Source: Bacillota bacterium
GTDB lineage: Bacteria > Bacillota > Limnochordia > DTU087
NCBI GenBank assembly: GCA_012799135.1
Contig: JAAZLW010000015.1
Span: 1-45,506, forward strand
Direction: 5' to 3'
Length of the DNA: 45,506 bases
Part shown: positions 7,647-16,456 of the stretch, one piece after another
Layout: each line of letters starts with the position of its first letter
Numbering within the stretch: position 1 is the stretch's first letter
The notes under the pieces: model-generated
Databases searched by the model: none
Told to the model about the DNA's origin: nothing
The model's input: only the letters and a program-made list of their open reading frames with translations
Program-made: the position numbers and the translations under genes

Positions 7647-8642
7647 CTAACTCTTCACCCTCTCTAGGTTTATCAGAAACGCTTCCTTAGCACCGCTGGC
7701 TGCCACCCATTGCTTTAGACCAAGCCGGCGAGGGCGCCCCCGTTCGTAAGCGAAGCGACCTAATTGCCAATACTCCATGGGAAACTGTAAGAATGCCCTG
7801 ATCAACTGGATTTCTGCTTCCTGGAGAGGAAACCACTTTTTGTACCCCACTAGCAAAGCCTTGGCCCTATCTATCTGCCATTCAGAAAAGTACCGTAATA
7901 GCTTAGCTAGATCATCAACCCTTTCCGCATGAGCCGCGTTATCAAAGTCGATTAACGCTAAATCCCCTTTCCACCGCTTTACGATATTACCCGGTATGCA
8001 ATCTCGGTGGCAGACAGAATGTGCCTGCCGGTCTTGGTTGACAATTTCCTGATAGCAAGTGCGACTTTCTAGCTTTTTTAGAGCTTTTTGGGCGTCTTCA
8101 AGAAAGGCAGGGGCCTTCTTAGTATAAACACGGTCAAAGGCTGCGGCCCCTTCCCTGGCCAATCCCGCGAACCTTACGAGATCACTGTATCGAGCGGTAA
8201 GCTTGCCAGGCCATGCTCCCCATTGGATCCTGGCTGGATGAACAGCTTCGGCGGCAGTGAAACCTTGACTATTATAGTGCAGCCTACCCAAGAGGTTCCC
8301 AACCTGCTCTAGTGTCTCTTTGTCCAGCTCAAAGTCTGTTATTCCTTCCTGCCAAGTAGCCAAGTAATAGAATCGGCCGCCTCGCGTTAGTCCTAACCGG
8401 CCTTGTGTAGTCAGTTGGATCATCTCCGGATGAGGAAGTCCTTTTTGAGCCAGGTATTGAACTAATCTGAAGACAAATGGGAACTCCGAAGCTGGATAGG
8501 CAAAACACTTCAATCGAAAAAGGCCGTGATCTGTCTCTACTTTCAGGCATGAAGATGCCTCCTCCCAGGAGTATAAACTAAGCCCGTACTCGGCCAGCAT
8601 TGCGGCTAGTGGCAATTTGGTCCATTGGGGACGCCTCGCCAT
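7647..8642 (-). CDS. CotS-family spore coat kinase-like protein (copy C)
   Basis: A 331-residue APH-fold protein. Lys in FRLKCF (about 45) is a candidate ATP-binding residue, VCHRDCIPGN gives HRD 212-214 and Asn 219, and LIDFDNA gives the DFD metal motif at 232-234, followed by VDDLAKLLRY. The tail has FLQFPMEYWQLGRFAYE, the same block as copy B. The ATG has GGAGG five bases upstream. It sits 27 bases after a GT4 glycosyltransferase and two bases before copy B. The GT4-then-CotS arrangement recalls cotSA-cotS of Bacillus, though the order and number differ. Confidence 0.87.
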   Translation of the reverse strand: MARRPQWTKLPLAAMLAEYGLSLYSWEEASSCLKVETDHGLFRLKCFAYPASEFPFVFRLVQYLAQKGLPHPEMIQLTTQGRLGLTRGGRFYYLATWQEGITDFELDKETLEQVGNLLGRLHYNSQGFTAAEAVHPARIQWGAWPGKLTARYSDLVRFAGLAREGAAAFDRVYTKKAPAFLEDAQKALKKLESRTCYQEIVNQDRQAHSVCHRDCIPGNIVKRWKGDLALIDFDNAAHAERVDDLAKLLRYFSEWQIDRAKALLVGYKKWFPLQEAEIQLIRAFLQFPMEYWQLGRFAYERGRPRRLGLKQWVAASGAKEAFLINLERVKS

Positions 8643-8669
8643 AGAGCCTCCAACCTCATTTCACTTTGC

Positions 8670-9788
8670 CTAAGCCAATGCTTGATACACCATCCAGGTC
8701 TCGGTAGCCGCCTTGACCCATGAAAACTGGGCCTTGCGTCTATAACCCTTCTGGACCAACTGTTTCCTTAGTTCGTCATCAAGCATGACCCGCAATATCG
8801 CTTCAGAAAGGCTTGCTTCATCATAAGGATCATAGAGTAGACCCCCATCTTCCACAATCTCCGGTATGGAAGACGAGCGGGCAGCTACCACCGGTGTGCC
8901 GCAAGCCATCGCCTCCAAAGGTGGCAACCCAAAGCCTTCGTACAATGAGGGATAGACAAACAGTTCTGCACCACTATACAGATAAGGCATGCTCTCTGTC
9001 GGCACAAAGCCAGGCAAGCTCACTCGTCCTGCCAGGCTCCATTGCTCAACTAAGGTTTTGACCTCTTCATAAGACCCGCCACCGGCACCACCTACCAGGA
9101 CTAGTTGGCAATCATCAGGCAGTCCTGTCAGGATCCGGCGAAAAGCTCGCATCAACCCCACTACATTCTTCCGTCGACTAAATCCCCCCACATTGAGGAT
9201 ATATGGTGCTGCGATTCCCCACTCTTTTTCAACATAGGCCTGAGCCTCTTGGCGGCATATGGGCTTATACATAGGTTCTGCAGCTTCATAGATCACCGCT
9301 ATTTTTTCATCTGGAACACCGAGAATCCGGACCAGGTCCCTCTTAGTGTTAAAGGATACCGCAATGACATAATCCGCCAGATCGACAACCCGAGGTATTT
9401 CCCGCAGGGCTGTTTGCAGATAAGCTTTGCTACAAGTCTGAGGCAACACAAAAGGAATTAGGTCATGAATGGTGACAACCAGTTTTAGCTCCCGTGACCG
9501 CGTGGACGGCAGCCCTATACCATTCTGAGGAATGTGATAGATGTCCAAATCCGTTGCCTGTAAGTCTGGTGATCCCTGCACTTTTTCCCAAAAGCCTCGG
9601 TTCTTACTCTCTCCGGCTGCCAGCTGAAAGCCTTCCTGGACGGTAACCCAGTTGGCCGGTGGATAGACCAATTGATACTGATTCAAGGGATCTATAGATA
9701 GGAGTCCTCGGATCAGCTGGTATGTATAGGTCCCGATACCGGAACCCCGATACCAAAGGGCAGCTCTAGCATCAATCCCAATCTGCAC
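8670..9788 (-). CDS. GT4-family glycosyltransferase (GT 1 of 3)
   Basis: A GT-B fold enzyme of 372 residues. The N-terminal domain opens with IGIDARAALWYRGSGIGTYTYQLIRGL, a glycine-rich acceptor-side loop seen in mannosyltransferases of the WbaZ/MtfB kind. The C-terminal nucleotide-sugar domain has NVGGFSRRKNVVGLMRAF and the EX7E-type motif YPSLYEGFGLPPLEAMACGTPVV. Enzymes of this group transfer hexoses from nucleotide sugars with retention. GDP-mannose is a reasonable donor because manC is in the same operon, but the donor is inferred. It is the first gene of the minus-strand operon GT1-copy C-copy B-manC-mutase, divergent from hddC. Confidence 0.92.
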   Translation of the reverse strand: MQIGIDARAALWYRGSGIGTYTYQLIRGLLSIDPLNQYQLVYPPANWVTVQEGFQLAAGESKNRGFWEKVQGSPDLQATDLDIYHIPQNGIGLPSTRSRELKLVVTIHDLIPFVLPQTCSKAYLQTALREIPRVVDLADYVIAVSFNTKRDLVRILGVPDEKIAVIYEAAEPMYKPICRQEAQAYVEKEWGIAAPYILNVGGFSRRKNVVGLMRAFRRILTGLPDDCQLVLVGGAGGGSYEEVKTLVEQWSLAGRVSLPGFVPTESMPYLYSGAELFVYPSLYEGFGLPPLEAMACGTPVVAARSSSIPEIVEDGGLLYDPYDEASLSEAILRVMLDDELRKQLVQKGYRRKAQFSWVKAATETWMVYQALA

Positions 9789-9950
9789 TGCCTACGCCCC
9801 CCATCTGCCTATTGGAATGTGACACTACAATATATGAGAATCGTCGGCCTTAGGAACCAGGAACCAAACCTTCTGCCATTCACCATCAAGTCCCAGATCA
9901 CATACTATGCCAATGGATATCATCCCCTAGCTAGAGAGGTAGTGATCGGG

Positions 9951-10652
9951 TTGGCATCTGAGCTCCCACCGGCAGTGATCTTAGCCGGAGGTCTGGGCAC
10001 CAGGCTAAGGCCCATAGTGTCTGAACGGCCCAAAGCCATGGCCTTGGTAGCCGGCAGGCCCTTCCTTATCCATCAGCTACAATGGCTGCAGGCTAATTCA
10101 GTGAGATCAGTGATCCTTTGCTTAGGGTACAAGGGAGAGCAAATCGCAAACTACTTCGGTGATGGTTCCAGCCTAGATTTAGCGATCATATACAGCTGGG
10201 AGGAGACCCCATTGGGCACTGCGGGTGCCCTAGCTCAGGCTGTCGACCTGCTTCCCCACGAGTTTCTAGTGGTCAATGGTGACACCTATACTGTCTTGCC
10301 TTTACAGCCCCTTTGGGATGCACACCACGAGTATGGTGCGATAGCCACCTTAGCCGTTGCACCTGCCCAGGATAGTAGTGCCGTCGGTGGCATCGAGCTC
10401 GACCCCGATCACCGCATCGTGGCTTTCCGGGAAAAAGAGTCAGGTGCCAAGCTGGTTAGCATGGGCATCTATGCTGCTACACGCAAACTAGTGGAGCTAA
10501 TCCCGCAAAGTCGCCCATGTTCCTTGGAAAAGGACATTTTCCCACATCTGCCTCGACTCTATGGTTACCTTTCGGAAGCCCGATTCATTGACATCGGGAC
10601 TCCTGCTGGCTATTTGGCCCTAGACCGTTACCTAAGCAGTTCGGGATCATGA
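9951..10652 (+). CDS. hddC: Sugar nucleotidyltransferase, probably D-glycero-alpha-D-manno-heptose 1-phosphate guanylyltransferase
   Basis: The motif AVILAGGLGTRLRPIVSERPKAMALVAGRPFL is the activation loop of RmlA/HddC-like nucleotidyltransferases, followed by VNGDTYT (metal-binding Asp), LVSMGIYA and FIDIGTPAGYL. The adjacent GHMP kinase of HddA type makes the heptose-1-phosphate guanylyltransferase role most likely; a glucose or mannose nucleotidyltransferase is the alternative. The ORF track starts at GTG 9819, but family members begin a few residues before the LAGG motif. TTG 9951 with AGAGAGG eleven bases upstream gives 233 residues, the normal size; GTG 9942 is also possible. The 160 bases before it are the divergent promoter region shared with GT1. 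Confidence 0.75.
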   Translation: MASELPPAVILAGGLGTRLRPIVSERPKAMALVAGRPFLIHQLQWLQANSVRSVILCLGYKGEQIANYFGDGSSLDLAIIYSWEETPLGTAGALAQAVDLLPHEFLVVNGDTYTVLPLQPLWDAHHEYGAIATLAVAPAQDSSAVGGIELDPDHRIVAFREKESGAKLVSMGIYAATRKLVELIPQSRPCSLEKDIFPHLPRLYGYLSEARFIDIGTPAGYLALDRYLSSSGS

Positions 10653-10689
10653 ATTCCTACAACCAATGCCCTTTGGAGGGGGAAATAAT

Positions 10690-11721
10690 ATGATCTTCCG
10701 CAGCAGAGCACCTTTACGGATTAGTTTTTGTGGTGGTGGTACAGATGTATCACCATACCCTGAAGAAAAGGGAGGAGTTGTGTTATCCACCACCATCGAT
10801 AAATATAGCTATGCGACTCTTGTTCCCCAAAGTGAGACAATCATCCAGGTCAAATCCCTGGATTTTGATGTAGTGGCCAAATATGATACCGACCATCAGC
10901 TAGTCTATGATGGTGAGCTGGACCTAGTCAAAGCAGTGCTCAATACCATTTCCGGTGCCAACGATTCCGGTTTTGACCTGTTTCTTCACAGTGATGCACC
11001 ACCGGGTAGTGGCTTGGGTTCCTCTTCTACCATGACGGTGACTATCGTAGGATTGATGCGTCAGTGGCTGCAGAAGCCTTGGACCAACTACGATATTGCC
11101 CAGCTGGCCTACCATATAGAGCGAGAAGTCCTAGGTATCAAAGGTGGCAAACAGGATCAGTATGCGGCCACCTTCGGAGGTTTTAATTTCATTGAGTTCT
11201 ATAAAGACTATACTGTGGTCAACCCCCTGCGCATCTCTCCCATCATTCTTAATGAGCTGGAATACCATCTGCTGCTTTGCTATACAGGAAAGACCCGGCT
11301 ATCTGCCCGCATCATTGAAACACAGGTACAAGGCTATGTGGAAAAACAGGCCACTTCTGTGGCCGCACTGGATGAGCTAAAACAGATTACACTAGATATG
11401 AAAAACGCACTCTTGCAGGGTCGGCTGGATGATTTCGGTACCCTACTACATGATGCCTGGGAGAATAAGAAACAACTGGCTAAGCAGATCACCAACCAGA
11501 GTATCGATCTACTTTACGAAACAGCTAGAAAAAATGGGGCTTTGGGAGGAAAGATCCTAGGTGCCGGAGGAGGAGGCTACCTTTTGGTTTACTGCCCCTT
11601 TGATCAAAAGCACATGATTGCCGAAAAGTTGGAAAACCTAGGGGGCCAAATAGTGAAGTTCGGTTTTGATCAGAACGGGCTACAGACCTGGGAAATAAAC
11701 GACGCCCAGTGTCGCTTCTAA
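10690..11721 (+). CDS. hddA: GHMP-family sugar kinase, probably D-glycero-alpha-D-manno-heptose-7-phosphate kinase
   Basis: The N terminus IFRSRAPLRISFCGGGTDVSPY is the substrate-side signature of the HddA/fucokinase branch of GHMP kinases. The ATP loop is DAPPGSGLGSSSTMTV and the C-terminal glycine motif is GAGGGGYLLVYC. HddA phosphorylates C1 of D-sedoheptulose-derived heptose 7-phosphate. I start at ATG 10690, with GGAGGGGG seven bases upstream, rather than the track start 10666; 343 residues fits the family. It follows hddC by 37 bases on the same strand. With gmhB at 1.6 kb this gives three of the four steps to GDP-D-glycero-alpha-D-manno-heptose; no sedoheptulose-7-phosphate isomerase (gmhA) is in the window. 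Confidence 0.82.
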   Translation: MIFRSRAPLRISFCGGGTDVSPYPEEKGGVVLSTTIDKYSYATLVPQSETIIQVKSLDFDVVAKYDTDHQLVYDGELDLVKAVLNTISGANDSGFDLFLHSDAPPGSGLGSSSTMTVTIVGLMRQWLQKPWTNYDIAQLAYHIEREVLGIKGGKQDQYAATFGGFNFIEFYKDYTVVNPLRISPIILNELEYHLLLCYTGKTRLSARIIETQVQGYVEKQATSVAALDELKQITLDMKNALLQGRLDDFGTLLHDAWENKKQLAKQITNQSIDLLYETARKNGALGGKILGAGGGGYLLVYCPFDQKHMIAEKLENLGGQIVKFGFDQNGLQTWEINDAQCRF

Positions 11722-11788
11722 GCTGCCTGAGTGGAGTATTTCGTTAGTCACCATCCGGCAAGATCCAGCAGGCTCGTGACCTATCTCG

Positions 11789-12733
11789 CTAGAGCTCCTT
11801 AATATACGGTTTACCACTATGAGCTGGGCCTTCTGTATGGCCTATTAGCCCTGATACAACGACAATGGTCAGAATGAATGGTAACATTAAGAAGATCTCA
11901 TTTGGTATAGCAAAACCGGTGCCTTGCAGATTGTCGGCCAACGAAAAAAAGAATCCGAAAAGGAGCGAGGACCACATAACACCAACTGGCTTCCATTTAC
12001 CGAGAATCACCGCCGCCAAGGCAATATAACCACGTCCACCACTCATTAGGTACACAAACCTTGGCATTGTACCAATGGTTAGCTGGGCGCCGGCCGCACC
12101 GGCCAATAGCCCGCTAATTAGCACACCGGCATACTGAATCGGTTCCACTCGCACTCCCAAGGAATCCGCAACTTGTGGCGCTTCACCGACAGAGGTGAAA
12201 CGCAGGCCGAAAACTGTCCGCTCCAGGAGAAACCATCCGACTAAGACCAAAAGGAAAGCGAGATAAACCAATGGGCCCTGGCTAAAGACTGCATTGAGCA
12301 CAGGCCCTATCACAGGAATGGCCTTTAGAAACGGAATCGTGATGGTTGGTAGTTGGGCCACAAACTCACGCGCACTCCCCTGGCTTTGGAAAAGGGCAAC
12401 CAACAGATAACCTGTCAACCCTTGAGCCAAGAGATTCAAAGCTATGCCGCTGACTATGTGATCAACTTTGTAGGTAGTGGTGACTATAGCGTGGATCAGA
12501 GAAACCAAAAGCCCGGCAACCATGGCCCAAATCACGCCAATCCATGGGTTGCCTGTATAGTACGTCCCTGCATAACCGAAGAAAGCACCGATCATTATTA
12601 TGCCTTCCAGTGCTATATTGACTGTACCGGAACGCTCAGAAAAGACACCACCCAACGCGGTAAGCAGCAATGGAGTGGCTTGGACAATACTCTGGTGTAA
12701 TAGGGTCAAATTGAACACACTACCTAAACTCAT
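11789..12733 (-). CDS. nupQ: Nucleoside ABC transporter permease (NupQ/YufQ-type)
   Basis: A polytopic membrane protein of 314 residues with about eight to nine hydrophobic segments. LLLTALGGVFSERSGTVNIALEGIIMIGAF is the family signature of the second permease in BMP-dependent nucleoside importers, and GGRGYIALAAVILGKWKP is the coupling-loop region. Its ATG overlaps the stop of the first permease by four bases, so the two are translationally coupled and probably form the heterodimeric channel. It is the last gene of the six-gene nucleoside operon and ends convergent with hddA. Simple-sugar uptake is an alternative, made less likely by the uridine phosphorylase in the same operon. Confidence 0.9.
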   Translation of the reverse strand: MSLGSVFNLTLLHQSIVQATPLLLTALGGVFSERSGTVNIALEGIIMIGAFFGYAGTYYTGNPWIGVIWAMVAGLLVSLIHAIVTTTYKVDHIVSGIALNLLAQGLTGYLLVALFQSQGSAREFVAQLPTITIPFLKAIPVIGPVLNAVFSQGPLVYLAFLLVLVGWFLLERTVFGLRFTSVGEAPQVADSLGVRVEPIQYAGVLISGLLAGAAGAQLTIGTMPRFVYLMSGGRGYIALAAVILGKWKPVGVMWSSLLFGFFFSLADNLQGTGFAIPNEIFLMLPFILTIVVVSGLIGHTEGPAHSGKPYIKEL

Positions 12734-13785
12734 TTGTTTACCACCTTGTCTACAGCAGCGACTTCACGTTCCTCCGGCCTTTCGGCGACCACTGCCTGAA
12801 TGGCCACGGATAGAATCACTACAGCTTGAATAATCAAGACTACATCCTTGGGCACTCCGGCCGAGAGCTGCAATTCGAGATTGGCACTATTTAGCCCACC
12901 AAAGAGCAATGCTGCCGGTATCAAGCCCAGTGGTTTGTTTTTAGCAAGCAGTGCCACGGCAATTCCCGCAAATCCGGCCCCTGTAGAAAAATTGGCGACC
13001 AGCTTGTGGAAGACGCCTCCGACTATAATCGCACCGGCCAAACCGGCGAAAGCACCGGCCAGCATCATTCCAAATAGCCAGTAACCCTTGATATTCGTTC
13101 CGGCATAGGTAGCCATACGGGGATTTAGGCCAACTGTATTAAGCACAAATCCTTGTTTTGTCCTAGTCAAAAACCAGTGGATAAGAATAACGCAAGCCAC
13201 AGCAATGATGACCGAGATGGTCACTGGGCTTACAGGGTTATTCCATAGTACCGGCAAATGGGCGCTTGGTTTGATCGGATGGGTTTGGGCAGAATAGGAA
13301 CCCTTGTTCAAGGGACCCTTGGTGACCATATAGTTGACGAAGAACTGTGCAATATAGTTGAGCATAATCGTGCTTATTACCTCATGAGCACCGGTATATG
13401 CTTTAAGCAGCCCAGCTACACCCGCAAGTAATGCTCCAAATAACGCGCCCACCACAAGCAGTAAGGGGACTTCGAGAATCCCTGGCAGATCCACATAAAG
13501 GCCAACTAAGACCGCGCCTAGAGCGCCCATGTATAGCTGACCTTCACCCCCGATGTTAAACAAGCCTGCTTTGAAGGCCACTAAGACCGCCATTCCCGTA
13601 AGGATGAGAGGGATTGTATTATTGATTGTGACTGCCAGGCTGTCCAGGGTACCAAACGATCCTACCCAGATTGCCCGCAATGTAAGTAATGGACTGGCCC
13701 CGGTCAATGCCGCCAAGACTAGGCTGATGGCAAGACCTATACAAACGGCGATCAGGGCAGATCCGAAACCACTGGTGATTCTCAC
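12730..13785 (-). CDS. nupP: Nucleoside ABC transporter permease (NupP/YufP-type)
   Basis: A 351-residue membrane protein. An N-terminal hydrophobic segment is followed by PLILTGMAVLVAFKAGLFNIGGEGQLYMGALGAV, the characteristic block of the first permease in this family, and by GAFAGLAGAIIVGGVF and AGFAGIAVALLAKNKPLG near the C terminus. It begins two bases after the ATPase stop codon, at a GTG. It forms the membrane channel with the second permease. The C-terminal 20 residues are charged and probably cytoplasmic. Confidence 0.9.
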   Translation of the reverse strand: MRITSGFGSALIAVCIGLAISLVLAALTGASPLLTLRAIWVGSFGTLDSLAVTINNTIPLILTGMAVLVAFKAGLFNIGGEGQLYMGALGAVLVGLYVDLPGILEVPLLLVVGALFGALLAGVAGLLKAYTGAHEVISTIMLNYIAQFFVNYMVTKGPLNKGSYSAQTHPIKPSAHLPVLWNNPVSPVTISVIIAVACVILIHWFLTRTKQGFVLNTVGLNPRMATYAGTNIKGYWLFGMMLAGAFAGLAGAIIVGGVFHKLVANFSTGAGFAGIAVALLAKNKPLGLIPAALLFGGLNSANLELQLSAGVPKDVVLIIQAVVILSVAIQAVVAERPEEREVAAVDKVVNK

Positions 13786-13787
13786 TA

Positions 13788-15323
13788 CTATCCCGCTTCC
13801 CTTCCCTGTAACATCAGTAATCCGATCTGTTTTAAGTCTGCATTCTTACTGGTAAATGCACCGACGATGCGTCCATTATACATGACCAAAATCCTGTCAC
13901 TTAGGGTGAGTATTTCATCCAACTCCATAGAAATGAGCAGGATCGCCTTACCCTGGCTCCTGGCCTGAAGCAGGTGGTGATAGACGTACTCCATGGCTGC
14001 TACATCCAGTCCTCTAGTGGGCTGATTGGCAATCAACACTTGTGGATCATGATCCAGCTCCCTGGCGACAATAACTTTCTGCTGATTTCCTCCGGAAAGA
14101 TGCCGGGCAGCAGTATTCCCTTCGGGAGGACGGATATCGAACATTTCGATTAGCCTGTCTGACCGCTCCTCTATGGCCTTATGCTTTAGCAAGATGGTTC
14201 CACTGAGTTCAGGCCGTTCTTCGTGACCGATGGTTACATTGTCCTGAATGGAGAGCTCCATAACCAGGCCGGTACGGCGTCTATCCTCTGGGATATAAGC
14301 AATACCCGATTCTCGTTTCGGCCTAACACCACCAAGAGTAACATCTTGTCCTCGGACTAAGATCTGACCACTAGTTGGCTCAATTAACCCTGTCAACATT
14401 TCAGCCAGTTCACTCTGGCCATTGCCAGATACCCCTGCGATACCCAGAATTTCGCCTTCTCTAATCTCAAAGCTAACACTGTCAACCAGAAGATTACCCG
14501 AGGTAACCTCCCGTAATGATAGGTCCCTCACTGTTAGAACCGGCTCCCCGGCTTGAAGCGGAGGTGGTGTGACACTCAATATAACATTGCGGCCGACCAT
14601 AAGAGAAGCTAATTCACTGCTGGTGATTGACTTTGTAGGCAACGTCTTGACTGTCTTGCCCCTACGCATCACCGTGACTTGGTCAGCTATAGACATAACC
14701 TCATTGAGTTTATGCGTAATCAGGATAATCGTTTTACCCTGTTTCTTTAGGTTTCTTAGCATGCGGAAAAGCTCATCAACCTCTTGTGGGGTCAAGACAG
14801 CGGTAGGTTCATCCAATATCAGGATCGAAGCACCTCGGTAGAGGACCTTAAGCAGTTCGATCTTCTGCTGGGTACCAACAGCCAGACCCGCTACCTGGGT
14901 ATGTAAGTCCAGCTGAAAACCTAACTCTGCCGCAAGTTGCCTAACCTCCTCTTCGCCTTTGTGGCGATCTACCCGTAATCCCCGTCTTGGCTCCTGACCC
15001 AGAATAATATTGTCCAATGTAGTAAGCCGTGGAACTAACATGAACTCCTGATGAACCATGCCGATGCCGTGCTCGATGGCTACCCTCGGATCTGTCAGCC
15101 TCACGGTCTTACCGTTAATTCGGATGATCCCGCTATCCACCATATAAAAGCCATACAGAAGGCGCATGAGAGTGCTTTTCCCTGCTCCATTTTCGCCGAC
15201 AACAGCATGAATATCTCCCCGTCTGACCTTTAGGTCTCCGTGGTCTACTGCTACCACTTGGGAAAATCTCTTGACCACCTGGTGCATCTCAACTGCGTAA
15301 GGTGCGTGATTGCCGCTATCCAT
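13788..15323 (-). CDS. nupO: Nucleoside ABC transporter ATP-binding protein (NupO/YufO-type, two ABC domains)
   Basis: A tandem ABC ATPase of 511 residues. The first domain has Walker A GENGAGKST, the Q loop HQEFMLVP and Walker B LLILDEPTAVLT with a following His switch LITHKLNE. The second domain has Walker-A-like GVSGNGQSELA, signature LSGGNQQKVIVAREL and the degenerate Walker B VLIANQPTRGLD. This asymmetry (one canonical, one degenerate site) is normal for sugar- and nucleoside-type double ATPases. I start at ATG 15323 with AGGAGG eight bases upstream; the track begins six codons earlier at TTG. It powers import with the two permeases and the BMP binding protein. Confidence 0.92.
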   Translation of the reverse strand: MDSGNHAPYAVEMHQVVKRFSQVVAVDHGDLKVRRGDIHAVVGENGAGKSTLMRLLYGFYMVDSGIIRINGKTVRLTDPRVAIEHGIGMVHQEFMLVPRLTTLDNIILGQEPRRGLRVDRHKGEEEVRQLAAELGFQLDLHTQVAGLAVGTQQKIELLKVLYRGASILILDEPTAVLTPQEVDELFRMLRNLKKQGKTIILITHKLNEVMSIADQVTVMRRGKTVKTLPTKSITSSELASLMVGRNVILSVTPPPLQAGEPVLTVRDLSLREVTSGNLLVDSVSFEIREGEILGIAGVSGNGQSELAEMLTGLIEPTSGQILVRGQDVTLGGVRPKRESGIAYIPEDRRRTGLVMELSIQDNVTIGHEERPELSGTILLKHKAIEERSDRLIEMFDIRPPEGNTAARHLSGGNQQKVIVARELDHDPQVLIANQPTRGLDVAAMEYVYHHLLQARSQGKAILLISMELDEILTLSDRILVMYNGRIVGAFTSKNADLKQIGLLMLQGREAG

Positions 15324-15346
15324 CTCATGCGCCTCCTGCAAAAACC

Positions 15347-16456
15347 CTAGTTTACTACTGAATAAAGCTCCTGGGGAACCGTGAAGCTCTCGATGAATTC
15401 CTGAGCATTGTCCACAGCCAGTGGGATTTCTAGTTCTTTGTTCCCCGCCCGCATTAGCTCAATGGCCTTATCGACGATTGCCAGAGCTTTGTCAGGCACA
15501 AAGTTCTTAGTGTAACGCATATCGGTGATGCCGGTTGCATTTTCTTGGATACCTACTGCATGGGAGCCGCCCTTAAATGTCCCATCTTGGACATCCTTGA
15601 TAGCCCCAAAGATCACTTCGGGCACATTCTTCAGGGCACTGGTCAACATCATCCCAGGATAGATATCGTCTTGATCGAGGTCAAGACCAATACCCAGGAA
15701 CTGTGGCGGGGTGCCATCTGCTATTGCCTCAATGGCAATCCCAGCTTCTTCGTTTTTCTCCTTGACTGCCTGAAAAACCCCAAGTCCAGTATTAGCCCCA
15801 CTCATCATAATATCTACGTTTTGGCCAATCATGGATAGAGCCAGTGCCTTGCCTCTGGCAGGATCATTAAACGCACCGGCATCCTTCACAACCAATTCAA
15901 CTTGGCTACCGGTCAACTCATTCCATGTTTTGATCCCGGTACCAAGGCCGGCAGTAAAAGCAATAACCGGTGGAATAGACATAGGCTCAACCATACCCAC
16001 CCTACCTGTCTTAGTTGTGGCTGCGGCTACAATACCAGCCAGATAACTGCCTTGACCGGCCCTGATTTCATATGAAGCCAAATTCGGTAAATCCTCTGCC
16101 ACAGAGTCTACCAGCACAAAGTTTACGTCTGGGAACCTGGCTGCAACCTCAGAGATGGCATCTACCATTAGAAAACCCAACGCTACAACCACATCAGCTT
16201 GACGAGCTGCTGTAGTCAGGTTGGGAATAAAATCAGTCTGCTGAAAAGACTGGATGACATTGCCCTTAACTCCAAGCTTTTTCTCGGCCATCTGCACCCC
16301 GAGCCAGCCGCCATCATTAAAGCCCTTATCTCCCAGGCCACCGATATCGGTAACCAGGATAACTCGCAACTCTTCTCCGGAAGCCACCGCAGTGCTAAGT
16401 CCAGATAGACTAAACACCAAGATCAAGATACAAACCAGCATTTTCCTCTTAGTCAT
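15347..16456 (-). CDS. BMP-family substrate-binding protein (nucleoside receptor), no lipobox
   Basis: The mature part starts RVILVTDIGGLGDKGFNDGGWLG, the signature of the PnrA/BMP family that binds purine and pyrimidine nucleosides for ABC import; VALGFLMVDAI and GSYLAGIVAA follow. The first 26 residues form a signal peptide, MTKRKMLVCILILVFSLSGL..., ending in STAVASG. No Cys follows the hydrophobic core, so it lacks the lipid-anchor site usual in Gram-positive members and looks like a signal peptidase I substrate. The ATG overlaps the end of the phosphorylase gene by eight bases. It is the receptor for the transporter encoded immediately downstream. Confidence 0.92.
   Translation of the reverse strand: MTKRKMLVCILILVFSLSGLSTAVASGEELRVILVTDIGGLGDKGFNDGGWLGVQMAEKKLGVKGNVIQSFQQTDFIPNLTTAARQADVVVALGFLMVDAISEVAARFPDVNFVLVDSVAEDLPNLASYEIRAGQGSYLAGIVAAATTKTGRVGMVEPMSIPPVIAFTAGLGTGIKTWNELTGSQVELVVKDAGAFNDPARGKALALSMIGQNVDIMMSGANTGLGVFQAVKEKNEEAGIAIEAIADGTPPQFLGIGLDLDQDDIYPGMMLTSALKNVPEVIFGAIKDVQDGTFKGGSHAVGIQENATGITDMRYTKNFVPDKALAIVDKAIELMRAGNKELEIPLAVDNAQEFIESFTVPQELYSVVN

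Noticed and set aside
9882-9910. Sigma-K promoter (AC...CATACTATG) before hddC
   Set aside because: Spacing is acceptable but the -10 match is incomplete and such short patterns occur often by chance; not strong enough to annotate.
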